From: Helicobacter ganmani
GTDB taxonomy: Bacteria > Campylobacterota > Campylobacteria > Campylobacterales > Helicobacteraceae
Length of the DNA stretch: 64,000 nt
Assembly: GCF_003364315.1 (NCBI RefSeq)
Contig: NZ_NXLS01000003.1
Span: forward strand, 62,001 to 126,000
Direction: 5' to 3'
The notes beneath the pieces were generated by a model. It saw only the letters and a list, made by a program, of their open reading frames with translations. It did not search any database and was not told where the DNA came from. Each line of letters starts with the position of its first letter. Position 1 is the stretch's first letter. Made by a program: the position numbers and the translations under genes. Below, one piece after another: positions 48,440 through 60,522 of this stretch.

Positions 48440-50701
48440 TTGGCAACAGCAGATAAAAAAGTGTCTTTATTAAGCAGGATTATGCCCTTTTTATCTTTTC
48501 TTTCAGGCTCAAAAGATTTAACGGTTGTCTTTTTTATTATTGCGATTTTAGCAATCATCATTGTGCCACTTCCAAGTTCTTTATTGGATTTTTTCCTAGC
48601 CATTTCTATTGCACTTTCGGCACTCATTATCCTCATAGCATTGTATGTCAAAAAACCCACAGATTTTTCCGCTTTTCCTACGCTTTTGCTAATTATTACT
48701 CTTTTTCGCCTTGCTCTTAATATCGCAACAACAAGAATGATTTTAAGCAATGGGCATTTAGGTCCTGAAGCAGTGAGCGATATTATCAATGCCTTTGGAC
48801 AATTTGTTGTGGGCGGAAATTATGTTATTGGAATCATTTTATTTATTATTTTAGTCATTATCAACTTTATGGTTGTAACTAATGGTTCTACAAGGGTTTC
48901 TGAAGTTAAAGCGCGTTTTACACTAGACGCAATGCCGGGCAAGCAGATGGCGATTGACGCGGATTTAAACTCTGGAATCATTGGACAAGAGGAGGCAAAA
49001 GCAAGACGCGACGCCCTAGCAACAGAGGCAGATTTCTATGGTTCTATGGATGGTGCAAACAAATTCGTCAAAGGCGATGCAATTGCTGGAATTATTATCA
49101 CGCTCATTAATATCATTGGTGGATTCCTCATCGGCGTTTTTCAAAAAGATATGACGATAGCAGATTCTGCTTCCACTTTCACAATCCTAACGATTGGTGA
49201 TGGTTTGGTTTCGCAACTCCCTGCACTCATTGTCGCCACCGCCACAGGTATCATTGTAACGCGTTTTAGCAAAGAGGGTGAAAACTTTGCTTCAGGGATT
49301 ATTGACCAACTCATCAACGAATCTAAAACACTTTTAATTGTGGGCTGCATTTTATTGCTTTTTGCTCTCGTGCCGGGCTTACCTACCCTCTCATTAGGTT
49401 TTGTAGGCTTGCTGTTTTTAAGCCTTGCTTTACTTTTAAGCAAGCAGAAAGAGGGAGAAGTGTGGAAATATGTAGAATCACTCTTTAAAAAAATAAAAAA
49501 AGCTGATAAAACCAAAGAGGGGGAATTGCAAGATTCTGACAATCTCCCTCAACGCAAACAAGCAAGACAGCAAGCCGCCGCCACTCAAGCAGCAAAACAG
49601 CCTCCCAAAGAAAATGAGGAAGAGCGCAAAAAACGCGATGAAGCAGAGATTGATAACGCGCTCAAAGTCAAAATCTTGCGTGTGGGGCTTGGGTATCAGC
49701 TCATCAAGTTTGCAGACCCTGCGCAAGGAGGCGAGCTCGTGAATAAAATCCGCCAAATCCGTAAAACAATGGCAACAGAATATGGAATCCTCGTGCCAAT
49801 GGTGCATTTAAGAGATGATTTGAATTTACCTCCTGATGAATACCAAATCTTGCTTAAAGAAATTGAAATTGGTCATGGTAAAGTAATGACAGATAAATAT
49901 CTTGCGGTTGCTGCAAGCGGATTTGCCGGGGAATTACCTGATGGAATCCCAACCAAAGAGCCAGTGTTTGGCTTGGACGCTTATTGGATAGATGAAAGCA
50001 AAAAAGAAGACGCAATTATTGAGGGTTACACAACCATTGATGGTGCAACCGTGATTAGCACACACATTCAAGAACTCATTAAACAACACGCAGAGGAATT
50101 ACTCACACGTCAAGAAGTGTATAATCTGCTTGAAAAACTAGGCAAAGATTATCCGATTTTAGCAGAGGAAATCAAAGGTGTAGGCGTTGGCACGATTCAA
50201 CATATCCTAAAAGAGCTGTTGCACGAACAAATTCCAATTAAAGATATGTTAAGCATTGCTGAAGCCATTGCAGATGGCTATCCAGCCTACAAAGGTGATT
50301 TGCCAACACTCACAGAATATGTCCGCGCATGCCTAAAACGACTCATTACGCATAATTTTCAAAATGACGACGGAATCTTGCGCTATTTTATCCTTTCTCC
50401 GGCATTAGAACAATTCTTGCTAGAACGTTTGCCAGACCAACAAAAAATGGGACAAAGGTTACGCCTAAGCCCGACAGAATCGCAAAACTTACTTGACGCA
50501 CTTAATATTTCTCTCCAAAAAGGCGCGTCTATGGGTGCTGTGCCAACAATCATCGGCGGCACTTCTATGGTGCTAAGAAAGCCTTTAGCGATTTTCCTTG
50601 AGCAATATGGTTTTGGACGCAATATGATTGTTTTAAGCACCGCAGAGATTGATTATCAAAGCAAATATGAAATCTTGGGCACGGTTGAGTTCGCTCTGTA
50701 A
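48440..50701 (+). CDS. flhA: flagellar export gate protein FlhA
   Basis: 753 residues. Eight membrane helices in the first 330 residues with the FHIPEP region (PTLLLIITLFRLALNIATTRMIL and the cytoplasmic ARFTLDAMPGKQMAIDADLNSG loop); a charged linker (about 335-400, KEEDEE-like) and the large cytoplasmic export-substrate domain. Start codon is TTG 48440 with GGAG at 48431-48434. Needed for flagellar type III export. Followed 8 bases later by the DHH gene. Confidence 0.95.
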   Translation: MATADKKVSLLSRIMPFLSFLSGSKDLTVVFFIIAILAIIIVPLPSSLLDFFLAISIALSALIILIALYVKKPTDFSAFPTLLLIITLFRLALNIATTRMILSNGHLGPEAVSDIINAFGQFVVGGNYVIGIILFIILVIINFMVVTNGSTRVSEVKARFTLDAMPGKQMAIDADLNSGIIGQEEAKARRDALATEADFYGSMDGANKFVKGDAIAGIIITLINIIGGFLIGVFQKDMTIADSASTFTILTIGDGLVSQLPALIVATATGIIVTRFSKEGENFASGIIDQLINESKTLLIVGCILLLFALVPGLPTLSLGFVGLLFLSLALLLSKQKEGEVWKYVESLFKKIKKADKTKEGELQDSDNLPQRKQARQQAAATQAAKQPPKENEEERKKRDEAEIDNALKVKILRVGLGYQLIKFADPAQGGELVNKIRQIRKTMATEYGILVPMVHLRDDLNLPPDEYQILLKEIEIGHGKVMTDKYLAVAASGFAGELPDGIPTKEPVFGLDAYWIDESKKEDAIIEGYTTIDGATVISTHIQELIKQHAEELLTRQEVYNLLEKLGKDYPILAEEIKGVGVGTIQHILKELLHEQIPIKDMLSIAEAIADGYPAYKGDLPTLTEYVRACLKRLITHNFQNDDGILRYFILSPALEQFLLERLPDQQKMGQRLRLSPTESQNLLDALNISLQKGASMGAVPTIIGGTSMVLRKPLAIFLEQYGFGRNMIVLSTAEIDYQSKYEILGTVEFAL

Positions 50702-50709
50702 GGAAAAAT

Positions 50710-51798
50710 ATGCAAATCTACCATTTATCTCATATTGACTTAGACGGCTATGGTTGTCAAATGGTAAGTCGCGAAATCTATACACGCGCGTTTGCGTCCG
50801 ATTCCTTGTTAATGTTTTTTTATAATGCCAACTATGGCAAAGAAGTTAGTGCGTGCCTAGAGGAAATTTATCGGCAAATCAAATACACAAAAGCAAAGAA
50901 TCCCAAAGAAAAAGAAGCACACATTTTGATTAGTGATTTGAATCTCACATCAGATGAATGCGAAAGATTAGTGCAATCCGTCCTAGAGCTAAATCTCAAT
51001 GGATTCCAAATCACTTTTGAGTTATTAGACCACCACAAAAGCGGGCAAGAATGCGCACAAACTTATGAATGGTATTTTTTGGACACCAAACGATGTGCTA
51101 CACATATCGTTTATGATACACTGCTTACGCGTTATGGGCTTTGCGATTCTGTAAGGCAATGGCTTGAACCAATGGTGAAAATGATTAATAGTGTGGATTT
51201 ATGGTTGGAAGAGGGTTATGCCTTTGAGTTTGGCAAAGTCGCAATGCGAATGATTGTAGAATGCAAAGAGCTCAATCGCTTTATGTTTGATAAAGAAGAC
51301 CGCGAATACAAACTTGCTTTATTAAAAGAATCCGCAAAATTTCTTGGACAAGAAAAGGGAGAAATTCTGCTAGATAATGCGATTTTAGAGATGAAAAAAT
51401 GCTTTTTGAAAGGCAGCTTGTTAAGTGCCACACTTGATAATCTAATCTCAAAATACCAAAGCGAGCTTTTGGCGCAAAAAGCAGAATCTTGCAGTATATA
51501 TTGGAAGCAATATAGAGGATTTTTGAGTTATAGCATTGGCAATATCTCAGTGCTTGCAAACTTATTTTTAAAAAACAATCCACAATTTAATTTCTTCATA
51601 GATGTGAGTGCGCGTGGAAATGTAAGCTTGCGTGCCAATAATGCTTGCGATGTAAGTGTTTTAGCGAAAAATTACTTCAATGGAGGAGGACACGCAAATG
51701 CAAGTGGTGGCAAAATAGATGGTTTTAAAGAAAGTTTTATCTATGATAATATTAAAGAGTGTGTGCAAAATATCTTAAAAGGAGAAGAATATGAATAA
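50710..51798 (+). CDS. DHH-family phosphoesterase
   Basis: 362 residues. DHH motifs: HIDLDGYGCQMV near the start, ISDLNL, LLDHHKSG (about 117-124); C-terminal DHHA1-like GGGHANASGG. Resembles the nanoRNase/cyclic-dinucleotide phosphodiesterase superfamily but assignment is uncertain. It follows flhA, as in H. pylori, and overlaps the next small gene by 8 bases. Confidence 0.85.
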   Translation: MQIYHLSHIDLDGYGCQMVSREIYTRAFASDSLLMFFYNANYGKEVSACLEEIYRQIKYTKAKNPKEKEAHILISDLNLTSDECERLVQSVLELNLNGFQITFELLDHHKSGQECAQTYEWYFLDTKRCATHIVYDTLLTRYGLCDSVRQWLEPMVKMINSVDLWLEEGYAFEFGKVAMRMIVECKELNRFMFDKEDREYKLALLKESAKFLGQEKGEILLDNAILEMKKCFLKGSLLSATLDNLISKYQSELLAQKAESCSIYWKQYRGFLSYSIGNISVLANLFLKNNPQFNFFIDVSARGNVSLRANNACDVSVLAKNYFNGGGHANASGGKIDGFKESFIYDNIKECVQNILKGEEYE

Positions 51799-52024
51799 AG
51801 ACAGAATCAAAGAGCTAGAAGAAGAAGTGGAGGAGTTATCCATTCAATTAAGCGATATGCTTTGCGTGACGTTAATCTTAAGCGGTGTGAAAGAATCCTC
51901 TATGCAAGAGGCATTAGACGCTTATATTGACGGATTAGATGAGCAAAGCGTAGAATATGGTGTCAATGAGATTTTACAGAATCTCAAGCAACTCAAACAA
52001 ACACACCCGCATTTTTTTGCCTAA
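51791..52024 (+). CDS. small acidic coiled-coil protein
   Basis: 77 residues, very acidic at the start (RIKELEEEVEELSIQLSDML) with a predicted helical hairpin. It overlaps the DHH gene by 8 bases; AAAGGAGAAG precedes the ATG. Unrecognised; its close linkage suggests a partner of the DHH protein or PurN. Confidence 0.65.
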   Translation: MNKDRIKELEEEVEELSIQLSDMLCVTLILSGVKESSMQEALDAYIDGLDEQSVEYGVNEILQNLKQLKQTHPHFFA

Positions 52025-52034
52025 AAGAGATTCT

Positions 52035-52763
52035 ATGGAAACAAAAAGAATCGCTATTTTATTTAGCGGCAATGGAAGCAATTTAGAGGCACTCATCAAA
52101 TCTTTGCACAAAAAATGCTTTCTCCCTAGCAAACGACCCGAAAATATAAAACAAAGCACAATTGGAGGATTCTTAATTGGAGATGTTTTGATTGAGGGAT
52201 TCTTGATTGGAGGATTAGCGCATACATTTAAAATAATAGAACCCGATTGCGCAAAGGGCAAACATTCCAACAAAGCCTTTAAGGTGGAGGTTGTCTTGGC
52301 TTTGAGTAACAAAAGCGACGCATTTGGACTTACGCGCGCCAAAAGACTAGGAATCGCCACAGAAGTGATTGAGAATGCAGGGAAAACAAGAGAGGAATTT
52401 GATGCACAATTAATTACAACCCTGCAAGAATTTAAACTAGATTTATGTGTATTGGCTGGATTTATGCGAATCTTGACACCGATTTTTACGCAAAAGATTC
52501 GCGCTATCAATATCCACCCCTCACTTTTGCCCCTTTTCAAAGGCGCGCACGGAATCTTAGAATCCTACAACTCACCTATGCGCCTAGGAGGTGTGAGTGT
52601 GCATTATGTCAGCGAAGAACTAGATAGCGGGGAAATCATTGCACAAGGAGCAATCACAAAAATTGCGGGAGAAAGCTTAGAATCCTATGAAGCACGTATC
52701 CACAAACTAGAACATACATTGTATCCACTTGCATTACTAGAAGCACTCACAAGGAAAAAATAA
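52035..52763 (+). CDS. purN: phosphoribosylglycinamide formyltransferase with an inserted repeat
   Basis: 242 residues against about 190-210 in the family. The core is complete: AILFSGNGSNLEALI, catalytic Asn-His in INIHPSLLP, Asp in EELDSGEIIAQ. Between the first helix and VEVVLALSNKSDAFGL lies an insertion of about 50 residues that includes four tandem five-residue units (IGGFL-IGDVL-IEGFL-IGGLA) at residues 43-62. ATG 52035; the stop overlaps the next ATG by one base. Folate-dependent step 3 of purine synthesis, in keeping with purB. Confidence 0.9.
   Translation: METKRIAILFSGNGSNLEALIKSLHKKCFLPSKRPENIKQSTIGGFLIGDVLIEGFLIGGLAHTFKIIEPDCAKGKHSNKAFKVEVVLALSNKSDAFGLTRAKRLGIATEVIENAGKTREEFDAQLITTLQEFKLDLCVLAGFMRILTPIFTQKIRAINIHPSLLPLFKGAHGILESYNSPMRLGGVSVHYVSEELDSGEIIAQGAITKIAGESLESYEARIHKLEHTLYPLALLEALTRKK
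52161..52220 (+). repeat. 15-bp tandem repeat (four units) inside purN
   Basis: Units start at 52161, 52176, 52191 and 52206: ATTGGAGGATTCTTA, ATTGGAGATGTTTTG, ATTGAGGGATTCTTG, ATTGGAGGATTAGCG. All are in frame, each five codons, so changes in copy number would not shift the frame. Confidence 0.85.
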
Positions 52764-53851
52764 TGCGCATTTTACACACAGAATGGTCGGGTGGCTTTGG
52801 CGGACAGGAGATTCGGATTCTAAACGAAATGCAAGAAATGCGTAGGCGTGGCTGCCATCTTGCGCTTGCTACCAAAGAGGACGCTAGAATCTTACCCAAA
52901 GCAAAAGAATATGGTTTTACCACCTTTACCCTACCCTTTAGGCGCAAAACCGACATAGAGAGCATCTACAAACTCCATAAAATCGCAAGAAACTTTGATA
53001 TTATCAACACGCATAGTGGCATAGATACTTGGTTGGGTGGATTAGCTAGTATCGGGAGTGGAGCGAAGTTTATCCGCACAAGACATTTATCTAACAAAAT
53101 TCACCCCTCGCGCTTAAACTTTATTAACTCCCTAGCAGATTTCATCATTACCACAGGAGAAAGTATTCGTGAAGCAATGATACGAGAAAATCGTATCAAA
53201 CCAGAGAGGATTCTCTCTATACCCACAGGCATTGATACAGAAACTTTTTACAAAGAAAAATATAACAAAGAAGCAATGAAAACAAAATACAATCTCCCAC
53301 AAAATAAATTGATTATAGGCAATTTAGGCGTTTTGCGCGCAATGAAAAGACAAGATGTTTTTATTGAAGTCGCACGTGGAATTTGCCAAAAATATCCCGA
53401 TGTATTTTTTGTGATTGCAGGTAGCGGAGATGGACAAGTGTGTTTAGAAAATCTTGCAAAGGAAGTCAATCAGGCGGCAAATCAAGAAATCGTGCGCTTG
53501 CTTGGACACATTGAAAATCCTGCGGAATTTTTGGCAACTTTGGATATATTTATGCTTACTAGCGATAGAAATGAGGGTGTGCCACAAAGCCTAATGCAAG
53601 CTCTCGCTATGGAAATTCCAAGTATTGCAGGCAATATAGGGTCTATCACGGATTTGCACTTTTATTCTCAAGGTAAGCCAAATTTCATTCTCACGCAAAA
53701 TCCAAACTTAGAGGAGTTTATAGAAGCATTAGAATTGCTAATTAGAAAAGAGAGAAGAATCCTACCATCTCGTGATTTTATTTGTAAAAATTTCTCTCTC
53801 GTCGCAATGGGAGAGAAAACTATGCAAGTATATCAAAATCTGCTATCCTAA
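52763..53851 (+). CDS. family 4 glycosyltransferase
   Basis: 362 residues, GT-B fold. N-terminal GGFGGQEIRILNEM acceptor side; C-terminal IIGNLGVLRAMKRQDVFIEVA, VFFVIAGSGDG and the retaining-enzyme EX7E region (NEGVPQSLMQALAMEIPSIA). Starts in the purN stop codon (TAATG). Probable LPS/LOS or O-chain sugar transfer; acceptor unknown. Confidence 0.87.
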   Translation: MRILHTEWSGGFGGQEIRILNEMQEMRRRGCHLALATKEDARILPKAKEYGFTTFTLPFRRKTDIESIYKLHKIARNFDIINTHSGIDTWLGGLASIGSGAKFIRTRHLSNKIHPSRLNFINSLADFIITTGESIREAMIRENRIKPERILSIPTGIDTETFYKEKYNKEAMKTKYNLPQNKLIIGNLGVLRAMKRQDVFIEVARGICQKYPDVFFVIAGSGDGQVCLENLAKEVNQAANQEIVRLLGHIENPAEFLATLDIFMLTSDRNEGVPQSLMQALAMEIPSIAGNIGSITDLHFYSQGKPNFILTQNPNLEEFIEALELLIRKERRILPSRDFICKNFSLVAMGEKTMQVYQNLLS

Positions 53852-53884
53852 CTCCTTGCAAGATTCCACTTGACGGGGGAGGAA

Positions 53885-53937
53885 ATTGTTATCACAAGAA
53901 TTACAACACAATTTGTAGCAATCTATAATATAAAACC
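53885..53937 (+). repeat. short dispersed palindromic repeat, copy in 53.9 kb gap
   Basis: AATTGTTATCACAAGAATTACAACACAATT then TGTAGCAATCTATAATATAAAACC: the GTRGCAATCTATAAT tail behind an imperfect palindrome, as in the other copies. The rest of the 172-base gap holds nothing else I can support. Confidence 0.5.
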
Positions 53938-54023
53938 TTGCTTTTAACACTTAGTTTAAAAGATTATGGGGGATTACTTCGTCCGCTTGCTTCCTTATAC
54001 AAGAAAAAATCGCAAGAATGAAG

Positions 54024-55001
54024 TTACGCTTTTGTGCTTAGAATCAAGCTTTCGCTAGAACCCATTTGCTCCACAAAATCGCGGATTTTACTATCCAAAT
54101 GCTGATTTATCATATCAGCATCTTGGCTTTGCTGCTTGATTTGCTCCACCTCTCCTGCAAAATACTGCCTCACCAATGCCTGCTCCTCCGGTGAAAGCGC
54201 ATTGAGATTGCCACTCTGCTTGATTTTTGCAAGAAGTCTCATCGCCTCTTCCATTGCAGAGACATCTAACTCCTCTTTGTTTGGGGTTGTGAGACTTGCT
54301 TCTTGGGATTGTGCAACCATTTCTGCTAAAGGATTTTCTTGCGATTCCAAAATCCCCTTCAACGCGCTATATAAGCTGCCACGCGTTACTTCAAAATGTT
54401 CTTGAACGCTGATTTTGCCATTTAAATCTTTGTCTTGAGAGATGAAATTATCTAGTAAATCCTCTATGGTGCGCACTTCTGTATCATCACTTTTAGTATT
54501 GCCCTCTACCAAAAGTACAGAAATTGGATTGCCAAACGATTGGCTTTGGCTCAACTCAAAACTATAACCATCTCTCAGAAGCTCTCTTTCTTTTTCTGAA
54601 AACTTCCCATCTTGATTCAAATCCGCTTTTGCTCCCCCCACATTGCCCATTATCTCCGCATACCAGCCACTAACATACGCTTCTGCCTTGCCACTTAAGC
54701 GCATATTGCCATCTTCTCTAGCAAAAAAGTCTTTTTTGTTGAACTTTTCTTGCAATCGTTCCATATTTTCTTTAGAGATTAAAGCACTCACGCGCTCTCC
54801 ACTTGTAGGGTCATCAAAAAGCACGAGTTGGTAGTTAGAATCCCCAACTAACTTTGATTTTATGGATTCTTTGATTTCTCTTTCTTGTGGTTTTAGTTGC
54901 AAATCTTGGCTTTCTTCATTCATTAATGTCGCCTGTGTGCGAGCATTTGCTGCTAGATAAACCTTAGAAGAAACAATGCTTCCTGCGCCATTTACAAACA
55001 T
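54024..55001 (-). CDS. signal-less protein with two EF-hand loops (cassette C, second gene)
   Basis: 325 residues without signal peptide. Two canonical calcium loops: D127-x-N129-x-D131-G132-x-F134-x3-E138 and D190-x-D192-x-N194-G195-x-I197-x3-E201. The C-terminal third is helical and Gln/Glu-rich. The N-terminus MFVNGAGSIVSS then AANARTQATLMNEE resembles the start of the cassette B protein. It follows the small exported gene by 14 bases. Unrecognised family; calcium binding well supported, function not. Confidence 0.8.
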   Translation of the reverse strand: MFVNGAGSIVSSKVYLAANARTQATLMNEESQDLQLKPQEREIKESIKSKLVGDSNYQLVLFDDPTSGERVSALISKENMERLQEKFNKKDFFAREDGNMRLSGKAEAYVSGWYAEIMGNVGGAKADLNQDGKFSEKERELLRDGYSFELSQSQSFGNPISVLLVEGNTKSDDTEVRTIEDLLDNFISQDKDLNGKISVQEHFEVTRGSLYSALKGILESQENPLAEMVAQSQEASLTTPNKEELDVSAMEEAMRLLAKIKQSGNLNALSPEEQALVRQYFAGEVEQIKQQSQDADMINQHLDSKIRDFVEQMGSSESLILSTKA

Positions 55002-55015
55002 TATTACTCCTTATT

Positions 55016-55216
55016 TTATACCGCTACAATAAAACAATGGTAGTTTCCATATCTATCAGGAACGCATTTTCTGATAAGTTTTGCCATTATATCTTTAGAA
55101 TCATCAGATTTTAATGCAACTTTTTTTTCAAACACATCTGCCTCATTGTTTATCTTTGGACTCGCATACGCACACAATCCAAAAACCAATACCACACCCA
55201 AAACTATTTTACGCAC
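55016..55216 (-). CDS. small Sec-exported protein (cassette C, first gene)
   Basis: 66 residues: signal peptide 1-18 (ending CAYA), mature part about 48 residues with two Cys (RKCVPDRYGNYHCF) that could form a disulfide. Start GTG 55216 with AAAGGG eight bases upstream. Preceded by TATAAT and a good FliA-like promoter; followed by the EF-hand gene. Confidence 0.65.
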   Translation of the reverse strand: MRKIVLGVVLVFGLCAYASPKINNEADVFEKKVALKSDDSKDIMAKLIRKCVPDRYGNYHCFIVAV

Positions 55217-55269
55217 AAAAAACCCTTTGTTAAAAAATATTTAATCATTATAGAAATTTATTCTTAAAA

Positions 55270-55297
55270 ATATCGGTTAATTTTAGAAAAAACTTTA
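55270..55297 (-). promoter_or_regulatory. FliA (sigma-28)-like promoter before cassette C
   Basis: On the minus strand TAAAG (55297-55293), 16 bases, CCGATAT (55276-55270). This fits the Campylobacterota TAAA-N15-CCGATAW pattern within one base. A separate TATAAT (55252-55247) lies between it and the GTG. Confidence 0.6.
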
Positions 55298-55306
55298 TAT
55301 GTTTTG

Positions 55307-55897
55307 CTATTTTGTTACAAATCGTTGCATAAGCTCTATTGTCTCTGCGTCCCGCTTCTCTTTGCGATTCTTTAAATCCTGCATAATTTGCTCCCATTCC
55401 GCACTTTTAAGATTCTGACCAAATTTTGCTTTCGCACTTAAAGATTCCACTAAAATTTTTCCTACAAAAGTGCCTTTTTCCTTACCGACAAACTGCCCAC
55501 TCTCCATACTCATTTGAGAATTTTTAGGCTCATATTTGCGCACAAGACGCGTTAAAATATGCTTTTTCTCCTCCAAATCCTCCACGACACAAAACTGCCC
55601 CTCTAAAAAGACAGAAAAGAAAAATTGTGTCGGAATCATCGTTCCTTTCAAAAAACTTGAGGGAATATAAGCATAAGGTTTTGCCACACTAAAGGAGACT
55701 TTTGGATTATGTTTTAGAAGCTCATATTTGCGCCCCGCCTTTGCGCCGTGTAGATAAATCTTAGAATCCTCATAGCAAAAGCTAAGTGGCACAGCATAGG
55801 GAATGCTATCAGGAATCACGAGCGTACCAAATTCTATTTTGTTTAAAAACTCTTGTATGAATCCCAAATCTTTGCAATCAAAATCACTGCGCCGCAT
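55307..55897 (-). CDS. pyridoxamine-phosphate-oxidase-like (NimA type) flavin protein
   Basis: 196 residues, split-barrel flavin-binding fold: GTLVIPDSIPYAVPLSFCYEDSKIYLHGAKAGRK and NPKVSFSV are typical of the 5-nitroimidazole-reductase-like group. ATG 55897 is preceded by GGAGG; a start 11 codons earlier would overlap murB and adds a cysteine-rich tail, less likely. Follows murB after ten bases. Confidence 0.8.
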   Translation of the reverse strand: MRRSDFDCKDLGFIQEFLNKIEFGTLVIPDSIPYAVPLSFCYEDSKIYLHGAKAGRKYELLKHNPKVSFSVAKPYAYIPSSFLKGTMIPTQFFFSVFLEGQFCVVEDLEEKKHILTRLVRKYEPKNSQMSMESGQFVGKEKGTFVGKILVESLSAKAKFGQNLKSAEWEQIMQDLKNRKEKRDAETIELMQRFVTK

Positions 55898-55907
55898 TTT
55901 CCCTCCA

Positions 55908-56726
55908 TTATCGCAGAATCTGCACTTCATTTTCTAGTGCGATTCCACGTTCCTTTTGCACTTTTTCTTTTGCAATCTCTATCAGTTCTAACGCTTCCTC
56001 AAAGGTAGAATCCCCAAGATTAACAAGAAAATTCGCGTGTTTCTCGCTAAAACATAGGCTTTTGTTTTTACCAAATCGCACACCCTTTAGCCCCACTGCT
56101 TCAATCAATCTCCCTGCAAAATCCCCTTTAGGATTCTTAAAACAACTCCCAAAACTAGGCTCTGTGGGCTGATTTTGGCGCATTTTTATACATTCCTCCA
56201 CCAAATCAGCTCTAAAACCACTTTGTTTTTTAAAAATCCCAGCAAAAATTAGCCCCTCAATCTGACTGCTACGATAGCTTAACCCTAAGTTCTCTACACC
56301 CTTAAAATCAAGCTTACCCAAAGAGTCTAATTGCAAGATTCCGAGTGTTACTTTTTGAATCTCATAGCTTTTTAGTCCCGCATTCATCTTGAGGATTCCG
56401 CCCATACTTCCGGGCAATCCACAAAGAATCTCAAACCCTCCCAAATTCTTGCGTTTAGCATAGGAAAATAGCTTGCCGCTAGGTGTAGCCGCACCAACTT
56501 CCAAACTATCTCCTAAGTCCTTAATATAATCAAATGCTTTGCTTAAAACGCAGAGATTCTTAGCATTTGGAGCAATCAATAGATTGTTTGCCTTGCCGAT
56601 GATTTGCGGGGAAGCCTGCTCCAAGAGAGCAATATAATCTTGGGGCGATTCTATATAATTTAATGCAAGCCGTGTGCCAATCCGCACGCTCGTATAACAC
56701 GAAAAATCTACAATTTTTTGAAACAT
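55908..56726 (-). CDS. murB: UDP-N-acetylenolpyruvoylglucosamine reductase
   Basis: 272 residues, peptidoglycan precursor synthesis (short type-II-like form). Motifs: SVRIGTRL, GKANNLLI, FEILCGLPGSMGGILKMNAG, FGSCFKNPKGDFAGRLIEAVGLKG and FSEKHANFLVN. It starts six bases after the fliQ stop; fliQ-murB adjacency is as in H. pylori. Confidence 0.95.
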   Translation of the reverse strand: MFQKIVDFSCYTSVRIGTRLALNYIESPQDYIALLEQASPQIIGKANNLLIAPNAKNLCVLSKAFDYIKDLGDSLEVGAATPSGKLFSYAKRKNLGGFEILCGLPGSMGGILKMNAGLKSYEIQKVTLGILQLDSLGKLDFKGVENLGLSYRSSQIEGLIFAGIFKKQSGFRADLVEECIKMRQNQPTEPSFGSCFKNPKGDFAGRLIEAVGLKGVRFGKNKSLCFSEKHANFLVNLGDSTFEEALELIEIAKEKVQKERGIALENEVQILR

Positions 56727-56967
56727 TGGAATCTAAAAAAGAAAGCTTGGCATTAGATTAAAGATTCTTGTCGTAAAGTCCATTAGCATATTCAACATCC
56801 AAGGCATTGTAAAGATAATCACAACAATCACCGCTAGAATCTTTGGCACAAAAGTAAGCGTCATCTCATTAATTTGCGTCGTGGCTTGAAAAATACTAAT
56901 CATCAAGCCCACTACCAACCCGACAAGCAACATCGGGAGAGAAAGGGTAAGCGTAATTTTATAAGTC

Positions 56968-60427
<3,460 letters not shown>

Positions 60428-60490
60428 AAGATTCCTTTAGTTTTTGGTATTATAGCAAATCTTAAAAACTTTACAATTCTTGTTGAATGC

Positions 60491-60496
60491 TATAAT
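60491..60496 (+). promoter_or_regulatory. -10 box before the FUSC gene
   Basis: TATAAT 27 bases before the ATG, in the 95-base gap divergent from tpiA. Confidence 0.5.
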
Positions 60497-60522
60497 TTTA
60501 ACGACAACTTTAAGGAGTTTGA

